A DNA stretch of 64,000 bases from Cryptomeria japonica. Lineage: Eukaryota > Streptophyta > Pinopsida > Cupressales > Cupressaceae. The notes beneath the pieces are model-generated. The model did not search any database, had not been told where the DNA came from, and saw nothing but the letters and a program-made list of their open reading frames with translations. The position numbers and the translations under genes were made by a program. Shown here in pieces: positions 11,732 through 24,307 of the stretch (its first letter is position 1; the number at the start of each line of letters is the position of its first letter). The DNA is taken from the NCBI RefSeq assembly GCF_030272615.1, contig NC_081406.1:261753386-261817385 (forward strand). The letters run 5' to 3'.

Positions 11732-12407
11732 GTCCTACTCTTGGCAAGAGATGTTAGTTGGCCATGTGCATGTTGTTTGCATGATTGAGATTTTCACTTT
11801 GATTTGTATCTTGTATCCCAAGACTATACTTGTTCAGGGCTGCCTAGCTCATCCTATATCTTGGTATGTCTTGGTTGGTGTATAATGGGGCATAGTTTTT
11901 ATGGTATGTTGTGTTTGATGGTTTCTCTTGTACGATCCTATAGTCTCGCATTTACATCATCATCGGTGTTTGTGAGCCTGTGTGCATTGAGATACCTATT
12001 GTCTGAGAGCCTAGTCCACACCTCAAATTTTCATTAACATCCCGATTCCTATAATCAGTGGTGTAGATCATACTTGGCAATATCAAAACTAGGCTTTCTC
12101 TCCACATCTACGTAACAAGAAATCTCATCCACTTACTTCATTTCGTTCATTCATCTCATTTCATCCATTTATCTTGGAGACTGCAATTCATTCATTTCCT
12201 CTTCATCATCCTTAATATTTTTATATCCGTTCATCCTCAATCATCTAGTTCTCTAAACCATTTCGAGAGCACACCCGTGTTCTTTGAACCTGCATGTCCT
12301 CTCGAAGGGGCATACCACTACCTCCTCGTCATCCTTCCTCATCTCATTTATGACTGGGGCATCATGGTACTAGTCTTTATCCTTTCCATCCACTATGTTT
12401 TATTCTT

Positions 12408-12444
12408 CTTTGATATAACATCACTTCATGATGCTATATCAAAG
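12408..12444 (+). other. Hairpin abutting the polypurine tract of S
   Basis: Arms 12408-12423 and 12429-12444 pair at 15 of 16 positions around a 5-nt loop. The 3' arm ends CAAAG and runs straight into the polypurine tract. Equivalent hairpins lie at 35399-35434 (G1) and 52745-52780 (G2). Confidence 0.75.
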
Positions 12445-12454
12445 AGGGGAAAAA

Positions 12455-13603
12455 TGTAGACACCTAAAATTAATTAAAATAATATTTAATTAATTTAAGC
12501 CTTTCTACATAATTAATTAATTTAATTATGTTTATCCTTATTCCTCTTAAAATTTAATTAATTTTATCACTATAGTCCTATAATTAATTTATCAAAATTT
12601 ATTATTCCCATTTCTTCTAAAGTCATCTCAATCAATAATTCTTTTAAATTTATCTTAGTTAATTAATTATATTTAATTAACTCGTCGTTTGACTCCTACA
12701 AACCACTTCTTCTAATCTTCACTTAGCCTAATTAATTCTTCTAGAAGCGTGATTATCATTATTCTTCAATTTTAAATTCCTCATGTCACATCCTTCTAAC
12801 TTTCCCACTTGCTCTCTAATCACCCATTAAGCCACCTAATCAATCCCCTTAATCATTTTCACATCACTAATCACCTTGATGCTTTCAAAGAAATTCAAAT
12901 TCTTTGAATCTTCTTGTGCATCCTCTTCCCAAGGAATTTTTAATTCCTTTATCCATTTAGTCTTCCCACACATCCTCTTATTTTGGAATTTTTAATTCTT
13001 CCTCCCTCCCCCCAAGAAATTTTATATTCTTTTTTTTTTTCTCTTCCCAATGTACTTGGGAGATCTTCTCCATGAACCTTGAGAATTGTGGAGACAATAA
13101 ATTCCTTTATGGCATGTCTCTTGAATCCCACACCTTGTTCTCTCAATCCATGTGCTCCCTCTCAAATCGATCTCAACACTTCATTCCAAAATCAATATTG
13201 GCCCTTCATTTTGGCCTCCTCCAATCTATAAATTGGAGTCTCCTCTCCTCACAAATCATCCACTTTTCATACATTCTTATGGTTTCCATTCCATCCCTTG
13301 ATCCACTTCCATCATATTCTCATGATGTCCATTTGAGGATGAAAATCCTCTATCATGCCCTCATAATGTCAAAATCTCTCCATAGCCAATTCATATCATC
13401 CATAATCATCCTTTGAATCATATCCCATCTTGTTGTGTAGTGGAGAGCATCCCACATCTCCATCAAGGACCAATCCAATCAAGTGAGGAAGGGGCGCATT
13501 CTTCACTTCACCAAAGGTCTAATCTGAGGAGCAAGAGATCATCTTCATGAAGGTATAATGGTTTTTGGCATATTTGATTGTGTTTTATGCTTATTTTGAT
13601 TCA
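12455..13603 (+). repeat. S: gypsy LTR
   Basis: It begins TGTAGACACCTAAAATT right after a polypurine tract, so it is a 3' LTR in the plus orientation. The AT-rich first 250 bp (AATTAATTAAA-like words) resembles the start of the G1 LTR. A TATA box TATAAATTGG lies at 13227. The right end is uncertain; a CA at 13603 is proposed because the next bases vaguely resemble the primer-site region of G1. Confidence 0.55.
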
Positions 13604-15970
13604 TTCTAACCATTGACCCTCATGTGGATTTTCCCTATAAAATACATAACGTGTAGGTCCAAATCTAATGCAACATGCAAGCTCATCATCACATCAATTT
13701 ATATGGAGAAACCCTTGTGGGAAAAACTCCACCAAAAAGAGAGGCCAAGTATGCATTACCATCAAATAAATGAGAATACAATACATTCACTTCCATTCTT
13801 CTCTTTTTCATCAACATGGAAACACCAATGTACCTATGAACAAACTCTTTATGCCCCAACCTATCCTTGTTCTTGAATATTAACTCTACATCCAATTGTT
13901 CCTCTCTAATACTACATTTAAGGAATTGTTTATATAGACTTTTCAAGAGATCTAAAGTACCAAACAAGGTTCCCAAAGAAGACTTTTCATTCCAAATGTC
14001 CCAACCTCTTAGATTGCCTCCTCAAAATATGAAAGGACACTAGTTTTGGCTCAAATTATTTCCCTCCAACTTGGGTTCTCAAACTTGGAAGATAAGCATT
14101 ACATTAAATGCAATAAATGACAAAATACCAAGAGACACTCATTGCCTCTTCCAAGCACCCACTTGGAGAAGCCCAACAATCAATCATTTTTCCTTTGACA
14201 CATCATTAATTATCCCCTTATAGGCATCCATGTGTGGGGAAAACAATATTAAATAATATGTCCATGAGTCACTTTTACTGCTACTAATGGAACCCATCAT
14301 CCCTTATGAATGTATTGCACATAATAGTGAGAATAAAAAATATAAATTGATTTCCCAATACACATTAAATGCCTAGGAACACTATCCAATGATGTTGGAA
14401 CAATGTATTACAAAGTAGATGCCACCTTAATCGTAACATTGCTAACGTAGGTATTAACTTTAATTCTTGAAGATGTTGAGGAATGTTGGAACCTTCTTAA
14501 TAATATCAACTTCCTCTTCCAAAAGTAGATACAATCTCCCATATTTCTATTGATGTTAGATCGTGAGTGGATTTTCAAATTTGAATATATATTTTTATAT
14601 ATTCTTGTAGTGACCGATACTCTTTTGAATCATATTCCTCAATTCAACTTGGGTAAGGTGGTGACGAAGACCAAATGATCTAACAAACACATGATCGTGC
14701 TTATGTGGAGAATCAAGTTTCTTTGTGTGCTTGGTTTTGGTTGGGACTTGGTCCAACATTTCTTCCTAATGATTACAATCCTAATAATTCTATTCAAATT
14801 CTTTGGAATAGGGAGGTGAGTAGGACTAATGGAGTGCATATATTTATGAAGTTGCATGTTAAATATTTGTGGACTATTATTAAGTGAAGGGGAGATTTTA
14901 TATCAACTTGGTGGTGCTACTTAATAATGATATATTATTCAAGCATGTACCATCATTTATTTTTATGTGCTCTATTTTGTTGCAATCATGACCCAATTTT
15001 TAAGGGGAACATTATCAATCTTTGTTCTCTCCACAAAGGTTTGAGATTTTTTTAGAAAAAAATATTTTTATCTCCAATGGTTGAGGTTCTATGAAGACCA
15101 TTGCTCAAACACCCATCTCACCAGTGCTTTCTTATTGCCCCACATTTTTTTAAACAAGATCACTATTATGAGTGGTGATAGCTATAGATTGAACGAATTT
15201 CTTGTGAGGAGGTTAAAAGAGATGGAACCCTCTATTAATATCTACTATGAATAAGGTATAACTCCTTTTTTGGAATTCCCAAATGTTTACAATGGAAACC
15301 TCTCCATTAATATTTTTAGTGTGTGCAACAAAAAATAGGTCCAAATGGAAAGGATTAATTTTGAAGTGATTGAAACTTGATCATCTCCCAAGCCATCAAA
15401 ATGTATTACAAAGGGGAAAAACTAAAGTGGTAGAGAAAAGTGTCAAAAAATGAGAGCATGGCCTTGTTCTTCAAGGTGGGTGAAGTTCCTATGAAGTTGC
15501 ATGGTGGGTTCAAAAGGGAGTCTTCCTCCTCCCCAGGATAAGGTACATTTCACGAGCATGAAGCACTTTATCTTATAAGGTCATTTCAAGAGATGCTAAC
15601 ATTATCATTTTTCCCTCTTAAATCATTTTTCAAAATCCTTCTCAATTTTCCCTTTTACTTTCTTTCTTTGTTGGAACCCTTTGTTAAATAAGCTAAGGAT
15701 GTGGTTTCTAAAAAACTTGACAAAGCCCTTGTCCTACTCCATTAAGGTCTAATATTTCACCTGTACTAATTTCATTTAGCCTTGCGCCCATTGAAGCCCA
15801 TTAGAGCTTGCCTTGTTAATGATTTGCCACCTGTGAGTCTAATTAGAAAGAAGGCTAATTCCTTTGCAATGGTTTTTATGTAAGCATAAGAGCCCTATTG
15901 ATATTACACCTCTCCCATCCCTATAAAAAGAAAAAAAAGAAAAAAAAAACGTTCTCTTTTCGAGGCCAGC
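13604..15970. other. Degenerate spacer with a probable old copia LTR trace
   Basis: Around 13690-13740 the text (TTATATGGAGAAACCCTTG, then GGGAAAAACTCCACC) resembles the conserved GTGGAAAAC...GGGAAAAACCAC block of the copia LTRs at 4570, 10395 and 42690. This suggests a decayed minus-strand LTR. From about 14450 to 15970 I see no recognisable gene, repeat or RNA; ORFs here are short and without familiar motifs. Confidence 0.35.
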
Positions 15971-16735
15971 TTGGAATATTCCCTTGATGCAATTACAAAA
16001 CTAAGCTCTTTTTACTTTTTTCACAAAACCAAATGTCTAAAGACCCCAAATTATTCACCTCAAAAATATGTTGTTGTGGGCCTTTTCACCTTTAAAAACA
16101 GTCCTTTGATGACTTATGCTATGGTAAAGACACCTATAAAGAGAAATTTTGATGGAAATCTTGGAAACCCCGAAGCCAAGAAGGCCAAAAAAACTATTCA
16201 ATTTATTGACGAGGAAGACAAATCTACCAAGGAGGAAGGTATTATCCCCAAGGAGAATTTGGAAGCCAAGGAAATTGAATGAGAATGTGTCCATTGTTCC
16301 TCATATTACTAGTATAAAAATTGGTGTGGGGGTGACTATATCGAGCATAAGGAGATCCAACATAATTGCTAGTTGTCTGACTCCCAATCTTAAAGACAGG
16401 TAGGCTTCCAATGGTTCTAAGCCAAGAGATGAGAAAAAAGATAACAAGGAAGAGGTAAAGAATGAGACACCAAAAATTATGGGTAGTAGTCTATTTGAAG
16501 AGTTAAATGCTCCAATCTCTCATTCGAAAGAATCTAGAACCTACTAATGAACATGCCTAAAAAGGTTACCCTAAGTGTGACAAAACTACTATTGAGATGA
16601 CTAAATTCAAAACTAAAGTGGATGCCTTGGAAGGAAAGATGATTGTTTTTTCAAAATTCAGCTCTAAAATGATGCAAAGGTTGACTATTATTTTTTGTAT
16701 CTTGCAGGATATGATCCATTGATAGGAAGGTAAGA
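15971..16735 (+). pseudogene. Unrecognised charged ORF, decayed
   Basis: A 103-codon ORF (15971-16282) ends in a strongly charged stretch rich in Lys and Glu (EAKKAKKTIQFIDEED). Charged codon-like sequence continues in shifted frames to about 16735, including a possible helical part (KTKVDALEGKM). I do not recognise a family. It resembles the low-complexity tails of element-encoded proteins, and it lies next to a LINE remnant on the opposite strand. It may also be chance coding. Confidence 0.25.
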
Positions 16736-16782
16736 CTTGTCCACCAAAGGAGTAGGAACAATAGGGGAAACCAAAGTTAAAT

Positions 16783-17142
16783 GGTCAAGGAGGGCATTAT
16801 GTCACCAAGTAGTAGAGTTTGCAATCCTACAATAAGGACAAGAACAATCATAAGCAATATGTCCAAAAGAAAAGCATCATCTACATCAAATTGGTAGACT
16901 TTCATAAACAAGTGGTTGAAGCTAGTCTTTATCCGAAAACATCAATATGACCCCTCTATGAAGAGGCGCGGGGATGTCAATATCCACTAAAATATGGGCA
17001 CAAGTGAAGTGGCCAATATTAGATGAGGTTAATTTTTCCTTCAAAAACTAACTAATAGAATTGTCAATATAGTCAAATCAAGTATCTTCCTAGAATTAGA
17101 GAGGGAGGTAATGTGACCTTACCCAAATAGGTACAATATTGA
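16783..17142 (-). pseudogene. LINE ORF1 fragment (DUF4283-like end plus zinc knuckle)
   Basis: One minus-strand frame from 17142 reads PIWVR, then an INxx-type linker, HFTCAHILVDIDIPAPLHRG, and a knuckle at 16885-16844 spaced CX2CX4HX4C (C..CFSFGHIAYDC, with one stop between the first two Cys). The order PxWVRxxxLP, A-x-LVDxDI and CxxC...H...C is typical of plant L1-type LINE ORF1 proteins, which bind element RNA. The frame keeps its register across 300 bp but has several stops. No ORF2 is visible beside it, so this is an isolated fragment. Confidence 0.65.
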
Positions 17143-18369
17143 GAGATTGTCATGAGGTTGAAAGGGGGAAAATATAGTTTGAGGGAGAGGGAGTGCTCAC
17201 CCCACAACCACAACTAGTCATTTAGAACCACCTCCACGTCCTTTAAAAAAGAAATCTCATGATAAAGAAACCATTGGCACAATGAGAAATCTCAATAGCA
17301 TCCTTGATGAGAGGCTTCCACAACCCCAAAACTTGCTCATGCAAATTTATGAGATCCATTATATCCATAAATAAAACTTTGTTGAGTGCATAAACTTTTA
17401 GTTTCAACCACCTCCTTCTCATAGACCATATTTGGAACCAACTTATGACCCATGTTGTCTTGCAAAAACTATTTCTTGTATGACTAGGATCATAGAAAGA
17501 CTCAATCCTATCCTTGAACCTATGCTAATCCACCTACTACTTCATATAGTTCTATGCCTATTGCATGCTTTACTTAAAGTCCATTATAATATTTCCCTCA
17601 AGCAACTAATTATGACCTAAACCCTAAAATAATCTAGAACATAAGAAGTCAAAGGAAGAAATTTGACTATATATCCTCACACAAGATCACCATGAAATAA
17701 TAATGATAAGTGGTATTGTACATTATCCTTATGTAATTGCATATAGTTCTTATACACCTCCACAAAATTTTGTTCATGTGCATCTCGCGGCCTTGCACAT
17801 GGATGCAAATATGTTGGTGTCTAGTTATACAATCCATATGTGTTGCACATGTTGTATCCACATCCACATGTTATACTTCCATATGTGTATGCCACCTAGT
17901 ATCCCTTGTGTCATAGAACATGATAGACCAATTGACGACATACACATTTGACACATCACAATGTCCACACCACACACCCCTATAATACAACATATTTCAC
18001 ATGGGTTTAATATAGATATTATCACCCCATTAATGTGGTCAGTACACTGTGTATATATAACACTTAACATATTTGTGGAGCCTAGTCGACGATGTACAAA
18101 TATTTACATTGCTTATAAAGTACAAGCAGAGAACAAACCGATATTTATGTTGCACATTTATCATTTTACATGTCTTCTCTTACTTCAATAGAACAATCAC
18201 ATTTCTTTTTTTGCCTTCAAATGTCTATATGGAATTCAATCTAGGATTACAATTTACATATTTTATGAACTTGTGAATTACCAAAGCGAAGTTATAGGTT
18301 CACCCTTTGATTAACCTAGGAATTAGATCATAATACATGTGGTATAAATACTTTTATTCTAATAAGTAA
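17143..18369. other. Spacer without recognised genes
   Basis: Short ORFs only, on both strands, with no known motif. The last five bases (18365-18369, AGTAA) are the left target duplication of G1. Confidence 0.5.
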
Positions 18370-19821
18370 TGTAGTCACACAAATCTGTCTAGCTTAATTA
18401 AATGAATATTTCGTATTTATTTGATTAAAAATCCACTAGCCATCAGTTAATTAAATAAATATTTAATTAATTCATCTCCAAACATTCTTCTATTAATTAA
18501 ATAAATTATTCAATTTATTTTAATTAATTCATTAAGCCAAATACAAATCAATTAAATAAATAAAATCAATTTATTTAATTATATCCCCCTATTCCTCTTT
18601 TAAATAAATTAAATAAAACATTTATTTAAATCATTATTCCCACCCCACTTGCATTTTCCTACAAATGCAACTTGCACACATTTATTGAAATAAATGAATT
18701 TTTATTTTTAATAAAATCATATTTTCCCTCACCCACCAAATCCACTTGCAAAATCTAATCCCCTTCTAGATTCTTCTAACCCCTTCCTAATTAGCCTAAT
18801 CCATCCCCTAAATATTGTCACATTCCTAAGCAAAGGGAAGTCACTTCTCAAAGCCTAAAAGTCTTTGATAACCATTAAAGGCTTTCAACCTTCAACCACT
18901 TAAATCCTCAAAGTCTTTGATAGCCATTAAAGGCTTCCAACTTTCAACCACTTAATCCACAAAGTCTCCAATAACCATTAATGGTTAACCCAAACCCTCC
19001 TACATGGTTAAAACATTTGTTTTGACTCAACCTCTACCCAACCCAAGGGTCTCATCAAGCCTTTAATGCTTTGACCATGATTATCTCTTAATCATTTGCA
19101 CAAAGGTTTATCCTTGGATTAACTCTTAATCCAATGGGTAATCTTAATTTAGACTTGACCCTTAGCCTTTAGATAACCATGAGGTCTTCTTAGGCCTTTA
19201 ATGCCTCCAACCCCTTTTTTTTTCAACCCAACCCTATGTTGACACTTGTCACCATTTCATTGGTGCCAATTGTGCACATGGATCCCCAACTTTCAAGCTT
19301 GACCCTTGATTAAACCCTTCAATCCTGGCCATCCATTGCTCCATTTTTTCTATAAATAGAGCCCATTTCTTCATACTCAAAATCCTGAAAACTTGTATGC
19401 ATCTAAGCTATAGACATTTTAGAGAGCATTCTTAGCATAATCAATCTAACATCTTGTCTTTTTGGTAAAATCAATCATGTTAGCATCAATAACATAGTAT
19501 TTAGCTTTTCATTTCATATTTGAAGCTTAATATTAAATCTCAATCCTCCATAAGCATCCATAGTGCAAAAAGCTGCTGAGAGCTACACTATTTTGGAACT
19601 TGGAGAGGAGAGGAACAAGGGAGAAGGAGCTAAGGCCATGCTAAGAGGCAGTTGGAGATGCCTCATAATCTTTGTTTCGTTTATTAGATACATTAGCATG
19701 CTTTTAGTGTCTCTCTTGGTATGCCTTCATAGATTAGTTTTTGATTGACTAACAATAACGGTTTTTGTGTCTTTGGTGTTGTTTATCATTTGCTAACCTT
19801 GTGCCATTTTGCAGGGCATCA
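18370..19821 (+). repeat. G1 5' LTR
   Basis: It is 1452 bp, TG...CA, with an AT-rich first 300 bp and a doubled block around 18840-18960 (AAAGTCTTTGATA, then CCATTAAAGGCTT). A 61-codon ORF near its end recurs identically in the 3' LTR at 36636-36821 and is not considered a gene. Confidence 0.95.
19351..19358 (+). promoter_or_regulatory. TATA box of the G1 LTR promoter
   Basis: TATAAATA (19351) with the start expected about 30 nt downstream, near 19385. The matching site in the 3' LTR is at 36424. R-U5 would then be about 440 bp. Confidence 0.65.
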
Positions 19822-19845
19822 TTTGGTGAACCCGACGTGAATCGA
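19822..19845 (+). other. G1 primer-binding-site region
   Basis: Immediately after the LTR the text is TTTGGTGAACCCGACGTGAA. A related sequence (TTTTGTTGAACTTGACGTG) follows the LTR end at 42330. The TGG start and the TCGAA-like T-loop complement suggest a tRNA primer; I cannot name the tRNA. Confidence 0.6.
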
Positions 19846-19904
19846 ACCACCAAAAACAAATCCTTTTTTTTTTAAAACTAACATATTTGCTTGTTGAAAG
19901 TGCC

Positions 19905-20190
19905 ACACAGGTCGCGCTTTGGCGCTATTGAACACGTTTTAGCACTACCGACAATTTTTCTTTCAGCGCTATTGACCCCACAATAGCGCTATTGTCAAAG
20001 TTTCGGCGCTTTGGACATTATTCTAGCGCTTCTGTTATTTTCATAGCGCTAGTGGAATACTTCTAGCACTTTTGGCCTTTCTGTCTCTTCTGGCCTTTCA
20101 ACGCTACTGTATAAATTAGCGCTTCTGTTTAAATACAGACTAGCACTACTGTGTAAAATAGCGCTTCTGTCAAAACACAGACTAGCGCTA
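19905..20190 (+). repeat. RGCGCNNYTG repeat cluster in the G1 sense leader
   Basis: At least a dozen degenerate copies lie 10-35 bp apart. Seven contain an exact AGCGCT palindrome, mostly followed by ATTG, TCTG or ACTG. All point the same way. They lie in the 5' leader about 90-370 bp after the LTR. The inverted counterpart is at 34567-34880. Confidence 0.85.
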
Positions 20191-22531
20191 TTGCGATAGA
20201 GTGTTGTCCAAGTCGCCTTATAACCGAAAAATTGAATATCTTAGGCTTGTAGAAGCCCCCCCTTGGACATAAATTTTACTAATAAATTGTGGTTTTTGCA
20301 GGTTAAAACTAACCCCTAAAAATCATAAAATTTTCATTTTGGTGCTTTTAAAAACTTGAAAAACACAAAAAAACAAAAAAACAAATTTCCATTGTTTTCT
20401 AGTTAGGATTCATCCATTTTTTTGGTGCTTAAAATCAACAACACAAATTTGATTTCCATGCATCAATTCGGACCTAAAATTTACAATCCACACTTCAATT
20501 TTGGGCAAGTAAAAAGAACAATCCACTTGTTTTGATTTTTGCAAGCGATTTTTACTTCATGCAAACGTGTTTTCCATTAAGTTGACCAGGATTTCAAATT
20601 CTAGAATACAAAACACATTGCTTTTTGAAGTTAAAAAGAACACCATGATTGTTGGAGCAACATCTCCAAATAGTTAGATCACATTTGCAAATGCTGGATT
20701 AAAAAGAACAAGTGAATTTGGTGTTTGCCACGCTTGTGCACAAAGGTCAGTCGAGTTGTCCTACCTCTAACACACACTATCCTCTCCCTTGGCTTTCGTG
20801 GTCCTAGGTGCAAGAGAAAAGTGTTAGTAACACTCAAAATTTTATCTTTTTAAGAGAGGTCTGCCAAGGAATTGATACTCTTGGGAATGACCTCGAGCGG
20901 TAAATCCTTCGAGCCGCTATAGAAATCAGGTGAGAGCGAAAGTTGTAGCCTTGGGTATAGCTGTTCCTACAGTGTAACTGGCCGAAAGGACAAATGGGCC
21001 CCACCACCAGTTACAAGGCTCTTAAGTGAGTCACTGCAGAATGAACTTATGTCCAAAAACATCGAACATGACTGAACACCTTTAAGTAGTAGCCCACCCG
21101 TTCTATTGATTGAGGATATTTGAGATATAATTTAGTGCAAGAGCATAGATGGTTTTGCTCCTAAGATACTCACCATACATATTTCCTTGAGTAGAAACAT
21201 AGCTTTTTGAAAAGTCATCTGTGGCTTGATAAAAGTGGTGACTCCCCCATCATAGGGATCATCTATTTGTTATGCTCGTGCAAGACTTAGTATATCACAT
21301 CCTTACCTGCCACGATGGGATTCATAAGGTATGTAGTACCAAATTCGAAGAAATTTCAAGATGTGGGCTAAATTTATCACAACTGGCCATTTGACCTTAG
21401 GGATAAAAAGTGTTTGAAGTGTGTTCGTTTTACAGACCTAGTGCAAATTGAGCCGACTTCAGGCTTTGGAAATACATCTTAAAATACATCAAAAGGAAGG
21501 GTCATATACAAGTCCAAGGATTGGGTTAATCTAGACCCATACTCATTTGTGCCTTTTAGGCAACATTCTTGTGTTTGTGTGCTTGCTTTGTTTTCTTGTC
21601 AAAGAAAAATCAAAAAATCAATCCCAAAAACAAAGTATTCATCCAACCAAACATCTGTCAACACAACCAAAAATACCAAAAACAAAGTGCAAACAAAAAC
21701 AGAGTCACAACTTTTATGACCATTCTTCACATCTTGCGAAAGAAGAAGTGTCATCAGAATATCAACTTGAAAAGAAGACCATTGAGCTCAAAAGCTTTAA
21801 TCAAAAGGAGGAAATTCTTCTATATCAATCGAAAAATCTTTGTCTCCCATAGAGTCTTTCTACATCGCATGCATCTATACCTTCAAGGTAAAACAAACGA
21901 GTTTGATTCAGAATCATTGAACCGCAGAGCTTTTATGCAATATAGAGCTCTGAGTTATCACAAAAATCAAGGAGGAAAGATTAATCCCAACTTTTTCCCC
22001 AACATCTGCATCACCTACAACACAGCTCGAGAAATACCTACAACACCTGAAAGGGAAGAGGTAGAGTTTGTCCCATTTATAACACAAAGTTTTTATTGAA
22101 GTTGAAAACATTTTCATCCATCATCTCACTCATACATCATCACTTCATCATCAATCCGTCCCAACTCTCAAAACATTAAGAGGTTCTTGTCCCAAGTTCT
22201 CTTTTAGATATTGCTTGAAATCAAACACATCACATCACTTTTTAGATTGTTTCTACATCTAGGATAAGCTCATCCTAAGAAACACATCTACGCAGGTTAA
22301 AACTAGTTCATGAGTGAATCCTCTCATTACTAGGTAGTTAAATCTGTAACACATCTCAGATTTATCTACACCTTATCACATAAAATCTTATCAAAACAAG
22401 CAAGCAATTTAAAGAAGGAATTTTGGTTACATCTACCTTAAAAGTGTTCGAGATCTACATACCACCAATCCACTAAATCATCAATCCTTCATCAAACAAC
22501 TCATCATCATCTTCAATCAACTTCAAACAAA
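20191..22531 (+). other. G1 leader, noncoding
   Basis: A 2.3 kb stretch between the repeat cluster and gag. It has A-rich runs (20300-20400, 21600-21700) and one 176-codon ORF (21569-22099) without known motifs, which I do not accept as a gene. Long leaders are usual in Tat-type elements. Confidence 0.5.
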
Positions 22532-24274
22532 ATGGCTCAAACCCGATCACAGTCACGGCAACGAGAAATAGAAATAGAAGAAGAAGAAGAGGAAAATCTC
22601 AATGAATTCCAAGAAGCACTTGGAGGAAATACAAATGACAAAAACCCAAGTACTCCTACTCCTGCAACAATCGAATGGGCTCAACATAACCCTCTCTTTA
22701 ACAGATTGTTTGACGAAATACTCAGGAGTAATGCGGATGCTCACTTCTTAAAACTCGCTCAAGAAGGAGCCAAACTCCCCTCAGACTTTGATCTTGCCCA
22801 ATTAAGACAAGCATCAGAAAGATAAAGTCATCATGAGGAGGAAAGGGGTAGAGATCCCATCAGATATAACATCCCTCGAGGTAACCCACCACCTCCTCCT
22901 CAAAATGAAATGGAGATGTTGCGGCAACAAGTCGAGAATCTCGCCCAACAGCTTCATAGTGGTGTCAAGACTAACCAATTCTCACTCAATGACATTTGTC
23001 CCTATCCTTTTGATAGGAATCTTTACATGCCACCCTTTCCACGAGGATTCGAAACACCCAAATTTGAAAAATATAGAGGAAAGGGAGATCCCCGCGATCA
23101 TGTCCGAGAGTTTCATTCTGCTTGTCTCGAAGTAGCATATGAAGACACCTACCTAATGCGCCTTTTTTCCCAAAGCTTGGGAGGAACAACCACATCATGT
23201 TTTTCCCAACTACCAGGTGGCATTAGAACATTTGAGGAACTCATCCAGAAGTTCCTATCTCATTACTCTTATAACATTGAACGCGACATCACCATGGCTG
23301 ATCTATGCAATACCAAACAAAAACCAGGTGAATTATTCTCAGTATTCCTGCAACGATGGCGCCAAATGTCTAGCAGACGTTCTCTTCAGTTACCTGAACG
23401 AGAACTAGTGGAAATTTTTATTTCCAACTTAAACGAAGAAATGGAATTTCACTTGGATGTCAAAGACACAGACTCTTTTAACGATATGATCACCAAGGGT
23501 TTAAAATGTGAAAGGGCACTCATCAAGAAAGGACTCATCAAAATCTTTAATGAACCAAAAGATGGTCCTCGCCCGCGCTTCAATAGTGATAAACCAAACT
23601 TCTGGAGCAAAAATAAGAATATCATCAACGATGGGGTTGTGGATGCTCGAACTATCCAAAATGCACAACCTATGGTTCGGTTTGCAGGACAAAATCCTCC
23701 ACCTCAGAATAACACAAATGTTCCTTCCAATCAAGGTCACATCACGTCTCATGATGAACCAAGACCTCGTCAGCAAAAACAAAAATGAACATACACTCCC
23801 TTAGGGGAACCCATTGAAACAGTGTTGCGACAACTCCTCTCTCAAAATTTTGTCACTCTACCTAAGCTATCAAACTATGAGCCTCAAGTCAAACCAGCAT
23901 GGTGGAGAGATACTGAACACTGTGAATTCCATCAAGGAAGAGGGCACAAGACAAGTAATTGTCACCGATTGAAATATCTCATTCAGGATCTTATTGATCG
24001 AGGAGAAATTGAAATTGAAGGACATGACCCAAAAACAACCAATAATGATCATCTGATGTTCAAAAATCCACTTCCATCACAAGATCAAAGGGATCCTTCC
24101 ACTTCCAGACGAGGCACTGATACCACTTATTATACGCAGGCTGCGTATAACTACACTGTAAATCACCTGTATGATGCCAATGAACAAGTTGCAACTATAA
24201 CCTTCAAAAATCCCACCTCAAATTGCAATGTTGTTACACGTCGTGGCAAGGTCACCATCAAGGCAGCTCCATAG
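22532..24274 (+). pseudogene. G1 gag (capsid, zinc knuckle)
   Basis: The start at 22532 gives MAQTRSQSRQ, an acidic run, then a Retrotrans_gag domain from about 22985 (NLYMPPFPRGFETPKFEKYR, FHSACLEVAYED, and the RWRQMSSRR segment typical of gypsy Gag). A CHHC-type knuckle, CEFHQGRGHKTSNC, lies near 23929. The frame never shifts but has three stops: 22823 (TAA), 23786 (TGA, where G2 has Arg) and 24272 (TAG). The same frame runs on into the protease, so gag and pol were one polyprotein. The product would build the particle and bind element RNA. Confidence 0.88.
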
Positions 24275-24307
24275 GGCACCACCTCCGTCCCAAAGCAGTA
24301 CAATCTT

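Larger units (their letters stand above)
11532..12454 (+). mobile_element. S: 3' interior end of a gypsy element
   Basis: No gene is recognised here. The right end carries the block CTCTCGAAGGGGCATACCAC (12296-12320), which also lies upstream of the G1 and G2 3' LTRs, then a hairpin and the polypurine tract AAAGAGGGGAAAAA directly before the LTR at 12455. A 54-bp tandem duplication lies at 11627-11731. I looked for the antisense PMD first exon seen in G1 and G2 and did not find it. Confidence 0.6.

Noticed and set aside
19563..19748. 61-codon ORF near the end of the G1 LTR, identical at 36636-36821
   Set aside because: Identity is explained by LTR duplication; no motif and no reason to be translated.
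21547..22099. Two overlapping ORFs in the G1 leader
   Set aside because: Basic, Asn/Lys-rich, in A-rich DNA; no homolog in G2 could be checked and no motif seen.
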